Assembly: GCA_973895155.1 (NCBI GenBank)
Contig: OZ316897.1
Span: 10,416,001-10,480,000 of the forward strand
DNA: 64,000 nt
Reading direction: 5' to 3'
From: Marsupella aquatica
Taxonomy: Eukaryota; Marchantiophyta
A program made the position numbers and the translations under genes. The notes beneath the pieces are model-generated. The model was given only the letters and a program-made list of their open reading frames with translations. It had not been told where the DNA came from and ran no database searches. This document shows positions 1 through 14,208 of the stretch, piece after piece. The first letter of the stretch is position 1. Each line of letters begins with the position of its first letter.

Positions 1-263
1 TTTTAACATTAAATCTGGATAAGAAAATGAGTGAAGACGGTTGGAATCAACTTTATAAAAACGCTAGGGCCCATTTAGATATGGTATCAACTGATTCTCC
101 TTGACAAGCACTGAACCCAAGTAAATGCTTATGTGAAATATTTATTTTGTCTAGAATTTTAGGGAATTTAGGGCACCTCCAGAGGTGGTCCAAACAATTA
201 TAAGTTTAGGCTCCTTAAAAACTGAGTTTCCCACTTCTTGTAAATCTACCCTGCCTAAGTGCA
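1..263. other. Gene-free left edge
   Basis: No coding potential, RNA gene or clear repeat is visible. The stretch ends in GTGCA (259-263), which is the left target-site duplication of the solo LTR that follows. Confidence 0.5.
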
Positions 264-607
264 TGTTAGATATTGTTCTAGTCTTGTGACTCATGAGCTA
301 ACCATAGTTAGTTTAACTCAGGTTAGGATTTAGCTAATGTTAGCGAAAGTGCTGTTGTGTATATAGTCAGGGCTGATGCCAGACCCTGGTGAAACTTAGG
401 CTCATTGTTATAGAGCTAGTTGAGAGATAGAGAGAGCTTGTGCTGTGGATGTTTGGTATGGCCGATCGACCTAGAGTGCAGTAAAGTTCTTGTGTGTTCC
501 CATGGACGTAGCCTCATGTGGAGATGAACCACGTATCTCTCTATGTCGACTATTGTGCGTTGGATGATTCATGGACTTGCCGTTACGAATGTCGTCTATG
601 TTCAACA
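264..607 (+). mobile_element. Solo LTR of a Copia-like retrotransposon
   Basis: The 344-bp segment begins TGTTAGA and ends TTCAACA, giving the TG...CA termini and short TGTT/AACA inverted ends of plant LTRs. It is flanked by identical 5-bp direct repeats GTGCA (259-263 and 608-612), the target-site duplication expected from integrase. No primer-binding site or gag-pol follows, so this is a solo LTR left by recombination between two LTRs. The 3' part (about 495-560), with its 'gtggagatgaaccacgta' stretch, resembles the R/U5 region of Copia LTRs as I remember them. The Copia assignment and the strand are therefore inferences, while the boundaries and duplication are read directly. Confidence 0.85.
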
Positions 608-612
608 GTGCA

Positions 613-1659
613 GGCTCTCAGGAAGACACTCCAAACGGACACTTGTCCAAGCTATGCACTATGTCATAATTGCATGCATGGATATCATGTATGAACTTCT
701 CAATATGTGTATGTTGCACTTTCCAATAAGTGAATTTGAAATTGCTCCTCCACTTTTGCAAGTGTTTTGTCATGTCATATGCATCGGACAATGCATTTTT
801 GGGTACATAAAAAGGCTCTAATAGTAGAGGATTACAAAACCAACCTGTACTATAGTTACCCATAGAATGCACTTATATACGGTTATGCACTTGTAGACTG
901 TAGTAGTGTTCACAAAACTTCTTGGCCGCACACGCGAAACATAAACTTGGAAAAGCGATGATTCCACGTGTCACAATGAGCTTGCGTGTGCATTTATGAA
1001 GTGGAGGGTTCAATGTTCAAGCCTAATAAGTAAAACCCTTTTTACCGTGCTATCGTTGTAAATGATCCTCGCACCAAACGCCCTGCTCCTTGATGCTCGT
1101 CCAGCTTCTCGATCACTCGCTCCCTTCCTTCCATTCTTCCTGGCTGACTTCCCCTACCACCAAAGCCACATTTTCCTTCCTCATTATTGCGCCTGTACCT
1201 ACTGTACTTCTTCTCGTCGTCCGATGAGGTCGCCTCCCCAGCATTGAGCTCTTTCTTGTCTTCCAAATGCTGGCAGAGAACCTCATTTCTGGCACAGAAG
1301 AACGAGACCCAAACGTTGAGCAGCTGTTTGTCTATCACCCATCTCAAAAGGTTTCACTCGCTTGTTAATTAAGCAACGATCATCGTCAGGATCAGCACGG
1401 AATGCCATCATTCAGGATACTTGAACTTGAACGAATGAGACACTTTGTCTCTTTCCACTCAGAGGTTTGTTTGACTTGACTTGAGTTGGTGGGTCGGTGG
1501 CTTGGTTGCAGTGGCAACCAATCTGGGGAATCCCAGTGCACATTGAGGAAGAAGAGGTGCCAAGGAGTAAGGGCACATCATACAACAATTCTTGTTGTGA
1601 TGAGGAGAATTGGAAGGGCGACTCGGATATTGTCAAATTCTCAATGAAGAGGGACAGCG
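613..1659. other. Upstream region and probable promoter/5' UTR of the GFS12-like gene
   Basis: Short open frames occur on both strands but none resembles a protein family. The last few hundred bases precede the inferred start codon at 1660, where an in-frame TGA at 1645-1647 closes the frame. The promoter and 5' UTR presumably lie here. No convincing TATA box or transcription start can be singled out by eye. Confidence 0.4.
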
Positions 1660-4600
1660 ATGGGGTTCTCAGGAAGTCTAGAGCGCAGTCTGCGTGCAGA
1701 CCTGTCGGAGCGAGTTCTGCTTTTGCATGGGCTGTCCGGCTGGCCCTCCCCCCATGGATCCTACGCTCTCTGCGAGGTGAGGCTTTCATAGTTCTGTGGT
1801 CGACCCTTTAGCTCTGAGTTTCCAGCAATGAATACCGGATCAATTTTGATTTCATTGTTGATATAGGTGGCCAATGAGTTGAAGTATGGGCTGTGAAATT
1901 CCTTGTCTCCGAGGGTTTTCGGGTCCTGTGTGTACAAATAATGAAATGAAAATCCGTATAAATACACTTGTATAATGTTACGGTTGCCTTTCTACGTTGA
2001 CGCGCCTGACTTGGTGACATCATTGCAGGTGGATTTGTCAACAGATGGAGATCCGATTGGGACCACGGGGTAAGTGGCAATGCCTTTAGGTGTTGGGCTT
2101 ATTTGGTCAGTCCTAGAGTCTTTTCTTCATGCATTTCATTCTTCTTTCAAGAAGGTGACGACTGTATCTGAGGAAAGTCTATGAACCCACACGGCTAGCA
2201 AGAGAATTCTGTTGGCTACTGGTCACTTCTTCTTTTTAGTTTCTATAGTCTGATATTATTATATTAATTCATTTGCAGGAGCGAGAAAGATGTCCAATTT
2301 GTTATAGAGGCCATCCCTGGAAACTACACCGGAATAAGCAACTTGGGGAACAATGTCAGGTAGTTAAGAGCACTTGAAAGCCAGGTCCATGTTCAGCGGA
2401 TGGTGATGATACAGACATCAATCCTTGCAAATTCTATTGTAGTGAGGTTGGTGACAAGCTAGATTGCATTGAAGTTTGGCTACTAAAGTGCGTATCTTAC
2501 CCGAGTATGTTCATGTACATAAGTTTGTTTTGCAGACTTGGTAATGGTTTACAAGAAGACCAGGAAGTACATCCTGGCAGTAACAGCAAATTACTGTCGG
2601 AGACACATAATTTGCACGGTGAAGGAGGTCCTTTTGATGGGCATTGGAAGGCACGAGAGGATATTACGATTGATGCGCAGGCAGAACCGGTCTTTAAGTC
2701 TCCCTGTCCAGAGTCTCGCACACAGTTAAATTTCTCACCAACTGGATCTTTCAACATTGCCAGAGAGCAGGATACCAGCTCATTTTTAAGCGAGCTTGCT
2801 GTGCTGGCTCCAGGGGTCACTATCTGCCCTGCTTCATATGAGACACTCGTCGTGACAGTCAGAGAGTTGCAAGGCAATATTATCGATTGTAGTAACGAGC
2901 AGAAGAAGTTGCAACAAGCTGACCATCCTGGTCCATTAGAAATTGAAGTGGGGGAAGCGGTCTCGAAATCTGAGGATAATCAGCTGTCTTGTCGTGGCGA
3001 TGACGCCACTTATTTCAAGAGAAAAATTCATCCTAACCTGAGTCCAATTTTGGGCTTACTCCAAGGGCCGTCCTATCTATATCTAATTTATCCAGCAATG
3101 CCCTTCACATTTCAGTCCTTATTGTACTTTAGTCCACATGCTCTGGAAGATGATCTACAAATTCGTTTCCTCATATTTCAAGTTTTGTCAGCCGTGGCCT
3201 ATTGTCATAAGCAAGGTCTGAGTCACGGAGACTTGCGTCCCTCAAATATATTACTGACAGAGAACTTATGGTGCCTGATAACAGGTTTCCTGCATTGCCC
3301 TAAGAGAAACCTATCCAAATCATTAAAGGCTGACACCTTACCAACTCATGCGGACCCTTCTAGTAAAGATGAAGCACTGGGAAGTAGAAGTGTCGATCCA
3401 GAGCCTAGTATTGTGGGCTTTGCTTCTGACTGGAGGGATGTTATCAAAGGATGGTCGTCAGGACACGTAAGCAACTATGACTACTTACTTTTGCTAAATA
3501 AATTAGCTGGAAGAAGATGGGCTGATCCGTGTTTTCACACAGTAATGCCATGGGTGATTGATTTCAGTGTAAAGCCGGACCAGACTGGCAATAGCGGCTG
3601 GCGAGATCTCACAAAGAGTAAATGGAGACTAGCAAAAGGAGATGAGCAGCTAGATTTTACTTATGCTAGTGCAGAGATGCCTCACCATGTCTCTGACGAG
3701 TGCCTTTCAGAATTGGCTGTGTGTATCTACAAAGCTCGACAGCTGCCCTTGCTTGTGCTTCGGCGAATAGTTCGTTCGGTGTACGAGCCTAATGAATACC
3801 CTGCAAATATGCAAAGGCTCTTTCAGTGGACTCCAGACGAGTGTATACCAGAATTCTACAGTGACGTTCACATATTTGAGTCTATTCATCCTGGCATGAA
3901 CAGTTTGGCTGTTCCGACATGGGCAAAGGATGCAAAGGAGTTCATAGCACTCCACAGAATTGCTCTCGAGTCCGACAGAGTTTCCAGTCAAATCCATCAT
4001 TGGATCGATCTGACGTTTGGATACAAGCTATCTGGTGAGGCTGCGGTTTCTGCAAAAAATGTAACCCTATCAACGGTTTCCCCAACAGTGCCTCGGTCAA
4101 GTGGGCGACGACAGCTCTTTACGAAACGTCATCCTCGACGACAGCACTGTAAGACTACTGACGTTGTAAGTTTGCACTTTGTAGATACTTCGACGAAATA
4201 GTTTGCGAGCAAAGCTGAGTCTGGTTGCTTCTCCTTCACCTGTTTGTTGTACCTAGAAGCTCCTATGCTCCTATGATGTAAGTGGTAGAGCCGTCTCTGA
4301 ACATCACAACAATGGTGGTGACGTTAAAAAATGTGCCATTGAGGTTAAAAGTGGCTCTAATTGTGGATGCAGCTGGAGGAGGCACAAAAATTGATCTTCG
4401 GAACACTATCCGTGAGAGATCAAATAATATCTCCGAGATCGAGGAGCTTGACCCCTCAGAGAACACTGGCGCTTCGTCTTTCTACAGGTCGAAGACAGGC
4501 TCGGTGTCTAAAGTTCATGATTATGGCAGTCATCATTCTGAACCGGTCAGCACTTTGGAGGCACTTGAAGAATTGACGTCCTTTTCTGAGTTAGCTAGAC

Positions 4601-7600
4601 ATTTGTCTCCCTGCTATAGGGTGCCAACGGACTTAAAAGGGAGTGGCGATACCAGGGATGGAAAAAACCAGAATAGGAACAGGGGCTCCTTGGAAGCTTT
4701 GGATGCCTCACCTCAATCAACAGAAGAAGTTCAGAAGCAAGAATTATCGCCCTACAATATGAGTGCTTTCATTGCCCTCTTAGATAACGCTCCTCAGTAT
4801 CAGAAGCTTCTGGAAAACCTGCAGGAGGAGGCAGATGATGGGCACGATTTGAATGACAGTTTGTGGTCCATACAGAAGAGCATAGTTCCCCAAAAGCGAT
4901 TGTCGGTTGGTGAGAGCGAAGACATATTTTCAATAGGTTGTATAATTGTCGAGCTTTACTTAAAGAGGCCTCTATTTGATCCCAGCACTGCGAGTTTGTA
5001 CAAAGCTCATGGAGTTATACCTGGTGTAGTGGAGTGCCTTCCAACCTATGTTCAGTCTTTGGTAAAGTCCACTCTGGAGAAAGATCTTTCAAGGTTTGTA
5101 TACCTACCTTCGCTCATCTTTGAAATACTCTGGAAAACAGTATTTAGCAGATTAGACCATATCTTTGAGGTTATGGGATACTTAATGATAGTAGTCAATA
5201 ACTATTGAATAATCACCCAGTCACATGAGCACAAATATTGCAGCTAAGACAGACCCTCGCTCAGTCTGATCTGCGGGCAATAGTCTTAATGGAGAAAGGT
5301 TCTGTAAACTGAAATCACTGTTATCTTTGTTTAGTTAGTGTTGACACAAGATGTGGTCGTGGGTGATATTTCTGTTCTTCGAGCTTACATGCCCTGGCTT
5401 TGCAACCTGAAAAGTTCACTCAACATCACATACCTCAGTATTGATTTAAAAAACCTTCATTAATCGGATTTATCTGCAGAATGCCAACAGCTTCAGAACT
5501 TCTAGATTCTCCTTTCTTTCCTGCGACTATCCGGGCAGTTTACTTCTTCCTCGCTCCTCTTCAGTTATTGAGAAACAAGCATGATCGGCTGAGGTATATT
5601 GCAAGGATGGCAAGTGGAGGAGCCTTCGTATCAATGGGACATGCTGCTGCTGAGATGTGCACCAGCTCAGCCTTGTCTTTGATTTCTCCACCCTATCAAG
5701 ACATTGACATTGATGCAGTTATGATGTTGATCACTAAGCTGCTTGAAGCTCTGAAACCGCACACATCCAAGCGGCTGCTAGTCCCGGTGGTTCAGAGATT
5801 ACTTCAGGTGTTACTGATATCCTCACACACTTCGTTCAGGCCTGTCTTACTGACTTAAGGCACATTAACGGTGCTTTGGAAGCTGCAGTTTGGATACAAT
5901 TGTTAAATAGTACACTGGAGACTTACGTTTACGTTTGTGTATTGTTAAAATGATAAACGCTTATTTGGACAAAGCCTTGATAAAGTCTTGCGTTGTGAAT
6001 ATCGTCGCTTGGTTACAGTCTGCTGAAGCTCTTATTCATTTCCCTTGGACATTATTTATTCCTTCTCACCCAGTCCCTGACTGTTGCCGTTGTGGGTAAT
6101 TTTTGTAGAGCCAGCAGTTTCCGCAGCTGAAGGAGGCCTTACTAAAACTTGCTTTTATCAAAGAGCTGTGGAAGGTCGTGGGAACTGGTGCTTACTTGCA
6201 ATTCATTCATTTGTCGGTGTTGGGGAGTCTGCGCCGTGTACCATCACGGAGCCTGGCAACAGCCGCTTCAAAAGTTCTTGTGAGCATGTGCTTAAATCTG
6301 GGCGTTCCCATCACTTTGCATCAGGTGCAGTACCTAATGAATGGCATTAACAATGTTTCACTGGGAAGATAGTAGTAGGCTGCTCTTTTGCTATTCCCTT
6401 CGTATACATAGTTGGTTTTCTAATAAGGAGGCTTTGTCATGCTGGTGAAGTCAGAGCTGTCTCGTAGAACTATGTTTTTGCCTACTTGTCTGTCTGCAAT
6501 AGCTTTACACGACCATCTCAGAAAACTGTAATTGGACTTGTCGGTTTCACAGACGGTTCTTCCTCTCTTGCAAGCTTTCGGACGGGATATCACCGTGGAT
6601 CATATTGATGTGCTCGCTGGGATTGGTAAGATCTACCGATTCACGTGCAGAATTCTTTGTAGATCATTCTTTGTGCCTTCATACCCACTTTTGTATGCTA
6701 GTATTGATCCTCACCTCATTGGAACTGTAGTTTAATGCAGAATATACTTTCCTGCGATGTTGTCGACTTGAATATCTGCTGCGCTTGTCAAGTACAGTTG
6801 TATGTACCTAACGGAGTACAATGGTAAATTGATATTTAAATTATGGTAGGCTTTGGGTTGGCCTGGCTGCAGGGGAACAGATGGGTGAGACACTAGTTGT
6901 CAAGCATTTGCTGCCGCCCCTACGAACCATCATTGAATCAAATGTTGATTTTTTAGTGACTGAAGAGCCTGGGCCCATTCACAGCTGGCGCTTTTTGGCG
7001 GTGGTGGATGCTATGGCAGTTCTTGATCGTCTAAGAAGCATTTTAAGGCCAGGTGTAGTGCTTCGGGAGTTGCTTCAGGTTTCTTTCCACAATACGGACT
7101 CCACTGATTCCTGGCTTTATGAATCATTTTGGCTCTCTTTGCATCGTAAAGTACGGATTGTCAATGGTTAAATTTCCTCGGTCTTTATCAGTCGCTTTGT
7201 ATTGTTCCAGCATGTTTGATGTTTGTGTTCCATGAATTGCAGGAGCCACACAATGTCTATACGAGGCTGCTCCTGCAGCTAAAATTGAGCCCAAATTTAC
7301 TACAGGTTGCTTTCCAAACCTATTTCTAATTTTAGGAAAAGGCTTCAAAATAATTGTGTGCGAGTGGAGCAAAAATTGTGCGTGTGTAACATTACGATGG
7401 TGTTGTCCCGACCTGTCGACTCATCCCTTGTTGTGGTTCAGTGCAAGTGAAACTTGACGCCAGAACACTTAGGCCCTCGATTGTCAATGTTGTTTCTTGG
7501 TACTGATTTTTTTCAAAGGTGTTAATTGTGCTTAACCTTGAGGAAGATCAATTACGCACAGACGCTTCTTCACTGTCTCATCAATATCATATTCAATTGA

Positions 7601-10600
7601 TACAAATTGTTTTATTGACAGTGTGCAGCAAAGGCACTGCTTCTGGTATGTGATTATGTTGGGGCAGAAGCTGCAGTATCATGTGTGTTGCCACAGCTGA
7701 AACAGCTTTTCGATGGCCTTGTATTTGCTGGAAAATTGGAAAGGAGTCTGGACAATGGCAAGGCACTGTCGACTTCCAAGATAAACAGTATCCATGGTTC
7801 TCCGTTATCTGGTAGCCAAGAGAAAGTTGAGTCCTCCTCAAGTGAAGATAAACGTCAGCTCTTCCTTACATCAGGGACTCGTTCTGGTGGAAGCAGTCTG
7901 GCTGCCCTGACAGAGGGCCCAAAAGTTGAAGATCACATTTTACTTGTGTAAGCTTGCAAACTACGAGTGTGACATCCATTATGTTTGCCTTTTTCTCTTC
8001 AACTGTCTCTTGAAATACTCTGTTACTCGATATTAAGATGCGGTTGCTTTAGATGTTTAGACAATGGAGTGAAGTAGACGTTTATATGACTGACTTTCAC
8101 GAACCTTAATTTTAGATGTTTATATGGAGTTGAGATAGTTTTCCAAAAATGACTAATGGTGGGATGGGAATCGAAGAGTGAAATAGAATTGAGTCTATGG
8201 CCCTCAATGGAGACCTGGTACACGAAGTCGAGAGGTGGAAAAGTAAATAACATGTAAGGAAAGATAGAGTGGATGAGAATTTTAGTCTGTGTTCCCGATC
8301 GGGACATGGGAGAGAACAGCGCAGAGCGACTGTAAGCGAAAATTTGGATTTTCTCAAATAAGAATGGCGCAAACTCAACATCGCACGAGTGGTACTGTCA
8401 ACCATCCAAAAATGTTAATCAACCGAACATATTCACCAACTTCAGTGCAGTTCTTGCTTTCTGTAGTTATCATAGCCACACCCCAGCACCTCTGAGGCAC
8501 ACTTGGCGTCCTTGTTGTAGGCATATTTTGTACCCTGGGCTGGCGTCCCTTGTTGGAATTGAGAGACTACGTCAAGGCTTGACCACATGGCTGCTACTGG
8601 AACAGGCTTTGCTCAAGCATTGCAACTGGAAGGTACTCATCTACCGGAACCCGAATTGCAACCTTAACAGGATGCTAGGTTCTAGCCTTTTTACATCAGA
8701 GTCGTCGTTGCTGCCACTCTAGCAGCCATGTAAACGCTCTCAGTCCGTCCTGAGCCCAGGGTCTTTGACCGGAAGGCTGGAGCAGATGCTAGAGGAAGAA
8801 TTTGGACAGAGGAACTCATTGTGCCACATCTGTTAAGAGTTGGAGTCATTTAATCGTCATTTTCTTCTAAATTGTTTAGTGACCATTTTCAATATTATGT
8901 TGCATTAGTTCTTAAATGTATGGCGGGTATTTCGTGATCTCAAAGCTGGACGTGTACAATTGTGGTAAAGTCTGTGTGACATGTTAAGCTGATTTCTCCA
9001 AAATCCGGTGATCTATTTTATGCAGTGGGAAGGCTCAGATGTGAATCAGTCAAAGATTTTGGAAAAGAACTCGTCAACTGAATCCGGTTATGAGTCTATG
9101 AATCCAGCGAATTTACTCCTTGATGGTGTGGGATGGTCGACACCACTCTCTCAGAGTGTCAAATGGAACAAGTCTCCTGCCTCGAAGAGGACTTCTGAAG
9201 TCAGCAACGAAAAGCTGAGAAGTGTCGCTGATTTTGATATCGGTCAAGATGAAGGGTCATCTTGGTCATGGTTTACCAGCAGGGCTACTCTCTGGGATGC
9301 AGAGGGCTTTGGTCGAATAGGGGCAGTTGGGCTCACAAAGGATGACCACTCCTGGGGTTTGAATACCACTATTCTAAATTCATGGAGAGCGCACAATGGG
9401 TTAATTCGGTCCACAATGCTTGCTGAAGATGAGAACACGATATTCACCGCTGGAGGAGGTCCTAGAGGAGGTTCTGTTGTTAGAGAATGGAAATTGTCTA
9501 CCCAAGAATGTGTCATGGAGTACTCTGGTCATGAAGAGGTCAGCAGTGTTCATAAAAAATGATCTCGTCGCACCTTTGTCTCTAGTAGTATTTTTCTCTA
9601 AAATCCAAGTTTTGTGAAGGGTTACTCATCGTACCTCGTGAGTCTTTTGCACCTCATTTTCTATCGTTGTAGGTCTGTCCACACTGTTACTGAGTTTTCT
9701 GTTTTCTAGCAGCAGAACGAGACCACTAGTTCCTACCTTGAATGTCTGATGAACCATCGAATAAGTTTATGTCCTTCGGGCGAAAAGAAGCGTAAGTAAT
9801 CCCGCCTCATACGTATCTTGCAGGCTGTGAATGACATTTGCATATTGCCGGGAAGCGGAAGGTTAGCCTCTTGTGATGGAACAATTCATATATGGAATGC
9901 GCACTCAGGACAGCGCCTTGCTCTGTTTGATGAGTCCACAACCTCCCCTTTGTCATCGTCATCATCAGCACCATCTTCCGGTGCGCCCACGGATAGTGGT
10001 AAAACCAGTGTTGATGTCCAAAATGGCAATGGAGCTTCCGCATCCCCCTACAGTTTGGCAGCAAGCTTGACAGGAGGTGGCCTTTATAATCGTTTGCACA
10101 GTATGGAGGCTGAGCAAAGATTGGTTGGAGGGATGGTCAATGGGTCCTTGAGGTACAAGCAAATTTGTCCCTAGGCACCCCTATTTCGAAGTATGGTGGA
10201 ATATGTAGATTGAACAGAACTACAACACATCAGAGCTGTCGCTTAATCTCCTGTTTTCTATGCTATCTTAAACTGTCATTCACCGACTGGCTCTTGTTTC
10301 CTTTATTTCTGTTTAAAGTTCCCCCCGTATTTTACAAAAAAATTTAACAATGTTTCCGCCGAGTTCTAATATTGTCGATCGTTTGGACCAAGAAAAATCC
10401 GAATAGAGGTATTCTGGGAGCTATCTTGCCAATGCAAGGATGAGGATTTTTTGGTCCCGGTGGACATGCCAACGAAACAATAGCGGAAAGAACTAAGAGT
10501 CCCTAGAATGCGATTTTTCCAAACTGAAAAATACACAGATGAAAATGCTTGGTCACAGGGGAATGCCAGGAGAAAACCAAGGTAGGGAAGTCGGCGTAAT

Positions 10601-11907
10601 CTGATTCTTTAAAAGGCAAGACTTATCACAGCTTTCTGGGGGGATGGATGTCATTTTGACAGATTCTTCGACATAGAACAAGGGCGTCAACTGCACTTAT
10701 GGCGCTTTGGACACATGGAGACATCTTTATCGTCTTTGGTCTCGGCCATTACTTCCTCTGGACAAGGAGGGTCTATGGACGGGAGACGATTTTCAAACCG
10801 TTCTTCGTGGATTGCTGTCGGTTTTGGGTCTGGGCGCTGCCATTTGGTTGATTACAACAGTGGCACGGTTGTGGGTCAATGGCGTGCTCATGATAGCTAC
10901 ATAACTAAGGTGTGGGTCTCTTTTGTCTACTCTTCCGTTTTGGTTCAGAAGATATCAGGGACAACGAGAGACAGTCGATGGAGAATGTTATGCGAAGTAG
11001 TCAATGTTTGTGCAGTCACTCTAGTGAGAGCAGCCTTCCGTTCTCTTACTAATGTATGTGGTAAAACATTCAAGGTGAGTCTCTTAAGCAAGTTGCCCCT
11101 GATTTGTCCATGGGCACACGTTTTTATGTTCTGCTTCCGTCAATGATGCCAATGCAGTTGTATTCGCTGGAGGAGCATTACCTTATATCAAGCTCTCTGG
11201 ATAAGACAATCGGTCTATGGGACCTCAGAAGGTAAATGTACATGGGTTCTTTAATCTGTTTCATAAGATTTCTGCCTTTCTTCAGTTTTGCGCTCAGATG
11301 CTATCTAACGGTACTGCTAGAGTTTTTGAAGATTGAATATGCATCATATCGATTCCTGGTGATACTGTGCATGGACTTATCTATTATGCCTGTTGAACAG
11401 AGGGGCATCACCAGAATGTTTGCAAGTGTTTCGTGGACACAACCATGGCGTGACAAGTTTTGCGGTTAAAGGCTGTGATTTGCTTTCTGCTGCTGGCAGC
11501 AAGATTGGACTGTCATGCCTATCCAAGATTGCTATGCAGGTGGGTCCCTGGCCTTAACTTTCTCCTGTAACTGTTGTTTTGTACTCCTAATGGTAAATCG
11601 ATAAGACTGGTGAAAACTCAAGCTTGCACGATTACTTTCTGGAGTCAATTTAGGGCTGGTCCTCAAAGCTGTTCTCAACTCTTGCTCCTCATGGAATCCC
11701 CTGGCGGTTCGCTGTCCTTCCCTGTTGTGATCGTATCTTGGGTGGAAATTGCAGGCCGAAGATAGGCAGTTGATTCAGCCTCAGAAGCTCTATTCTGCCG
11801 AGCGGGGTACTCGGTCTCGCTCCAACATTTCGACCATCAGTGTCTTGCCATTCTCACGACTTTTCTTCGTCGGAACTGATGATGGCCATCTCAAGATTTG
11901 TTCATAG
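1660..11907 (+). CDS. GFS12: GFS12-like protein: split kinase-like domain, BEACH domain and WD40 repeats
   Basis: Homologue of Arabidopsis GFS12, a BEACH-family protein tied to endomembrane and vacuolar trafficking. Phase-consistent exons: 1660-1776, 2029-2069, 2279-2359, 2536-4165, ~4291-5093, 5480-5807, 6127-6324, 6553-6625, 6873-7078, 7243-7305, 7622-7947, 8521-8632, 9026-9538, 9824-10152, 10663-10909, 11158-11231, 11401-11539, 11755-11907. They give about 1810 residues, a little longer than I recall for the Arabidopsis protein. Domain order: short conserved N-terminus (LRADLSERVLLLHGLSG); kinase-like N part with HGDLRPSNILL in place of HRDLKxxN; BEACH (NKLAGRRWADPCFHTVMPWV to HHWIDLTFGYKLSG); kinase C part (EDIFSIGCIIVELYLKRPLF); ARM-like helices; WD40 repeats ending at FVGTDDGHLKICS-stop. 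The start is chosen because an in-frame stop lies 15 bases upstream and the following residues match the family N-terminus. The 5' edge of exon 5 is the least certain junction. The kinase part lacks HRD and DFG, so it is probably inactive. Confidence 0.95.
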
Positions 11908-14031
11908 CATGGTTTGTTATACTTGAGACATCTCCCCTTTGGGGTAATTTAAGGTACGTCTGGAGGCTGTTGATGGTAAACACATTAGCATGTCACAGCT
12001 ACTAAAAATACCTTTATGCCACCTCTAATGGCTGGGCACTCGACTATTCCAGATAGCTTGCCTCATCTATTACCTGGAAGCATATTTAAGGTTTTCCTCA
12101 GTACAGCACCTGGCATGCATCGCAAAATTCGGGGGTGTTCGCTGTTTTATGGGCAATGGTCATGAGAATTAGGTCGAGGGAAGCAGAATGAGCTCCAAGC
12201 TTACTTCTTTTGGCCAATTGATGGCCAGAACAAAAACCTGGAGACGGTCATGCTCCACCTGAAGTAGGGATAGAACGCCACATTAGAATAGGCTTCCATC
12301 TCATTTTGTGCCGTGTCTGCATAAAATGACTTGATTACATCATGTAGTGAAACTTGTGGCGTGAAGTTCGCTCAGTCCGAGTCACTCCACCTGTTTTGTA
12401 TATAAGGAATTCATAGATCCTGGCCAATTCTTTTCAATGCCTAACTCTACTCAATTTTGATCCATTTCCTGAATCCTTAAGCATGCTGCCAGCTGAAGCC
12501 TAGAGTTGAAAGTACCACAGCCCAAATTGCCCTCTTTCCCTTACCGAGCGTAGGAACCAATAGAGAGGAACCCTTCCTAACTTCAATATATAGACTATTT
12601 TTATGACATTTGGTATTATAACGACGAGCAACTGCAAGCCTCATCTGGATTTGTCCTTTGTCTCTGTTCTCCATGACGTCGGTTGGAACATGTTGTCAAA
12701 TGGAGAGTGGATGTTGATCCCTAATATGGTAGACTTGACGCAACCTTTTCCACCTGCACAATATAGTCGTTGAACCATTCTCTGATTTGGACTCTGTCCT
12801 GCAACCTCGCGATGCAAGATTGATCAAGATGCTTGGCAGCACTCTTTTCAGACTCTGTCGCACCGCTCTGTTAGAAAGTTTGAGTAATTCGTTTTATTCC
12901 GGACGACATCCTTTCATCTAACATAATGTAGTGCATAAGGGACTTGTGAAGCTGTGCAATCGGTGACGAGCTGTGGTGATGCTTGTCTCCCACTCACCTC
13001 AGCTGTAAGCCAAAGCTGGACTTCAGCCTTACCACTCCAATTGGAAAGGTTCATTCTTCCACAATGATGCAATTAGGGCTTTGCTTTGGACAGCAGTAGA
13101 CACCAGAACTGATGATGAGTAATGAACGAAACGATCAAGCGACCAGATTCTTTCTCTGGAACTTTGAGGCCCAACCCAATGCAGCGAGGAAGTATAAAGA
13201 AATCCAACGAGATTTACATGAAAGTAAAGCATCAACCTATCTTCATCACTGGAAAACAGATTGCAAGGCAGCGAAGGACAATCAAGCATACCCTTCTGTG
13301 TACATTGCCGGGACTTTCAGCCTACAAGTTAAAAATTGAGAATGCACTTGTGTAAATTGGTGGGACAATCAGCCTAAAATTTGAAAATTAAGAATTGCAG
13401 CTTAAGGATATTCCTCCCAAAGATAGGGCATACCCTAAAACTGGTAAACTGCATTGTTCACTTTGCCCTCGGGCTTCGGCATCCCTTTCTGACACTCGTG
13501 AGTTGTGGAAGTACACAGCTGGAAGGACAGCCACCATCACGGTTTGTGGCTGCTGGTATTCTGGCAACAGGTGACTTGTCCAGAAAAGGAATTTCCATGC
13601 ACAGTAAGGAGAAGAGACCTGATTTCTTCTACCTTTTTTCTCTCACACTTAGCTGAATCAGATTTCCGTCCACATGAACTGACCCCTTTCAATTTGGTAC
13701 GACTCAGGACAATCAAGTGATCGAGTAGAACACCTGGTCTTCAAGTACAATACCTGGACTAGAGTTCTGCATTACCATCTCGAGAGGTGGACCCCTGAAG
13801 CTGGCAGAAGGCACAGCAATATTTGCCAAGGACAGTGACATTGCTATTAATTATTATGAGCTGGTGTGCTCGCAGACATGCTAACATGCAGAGACACATG
13901 GAATACTTTCAACTCTACCTCATATGGATCCAATGCTCAGAGAGTTGTTCCATAGGATGGTGCCCACCACCTGGACAACCTAGAAATCTCTTTTTGGGGT
14001 TGACTTAAGATTGATTCCCATTCTCCCCTTT

Positions 14032-14208
14032 GGGGGGGGGGGGGGGGGGTGGGGTGTACCACTAGGGAGTCCCAAAGTTTGGGTATCTCAAGAACCCTCT
14101 GGGTTGCTGACTGCCAGGAAACAAGGCCAAAACTAGGGCCGGGTCATGCTTTTCGGGCATGAGTTAAGCGGGGGGTGGGGTGGGGAGGGGGAAGGGGGGG
14201 GTGGGGGG
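14032..14208. repeat. Two long poly-G tracts
   Basis: There is a run of 18 G at 14032-14049 followed by T and four more G. A second G-rich stretch at 14170-14207 has several runs of four to eight G separated by single A or T. Similar runs of 14-17 G occur at 45924-45937 and 48678-48694. They could form G-quadruplexes and are prone to length errors in sequencing. Confidence 0.9.
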
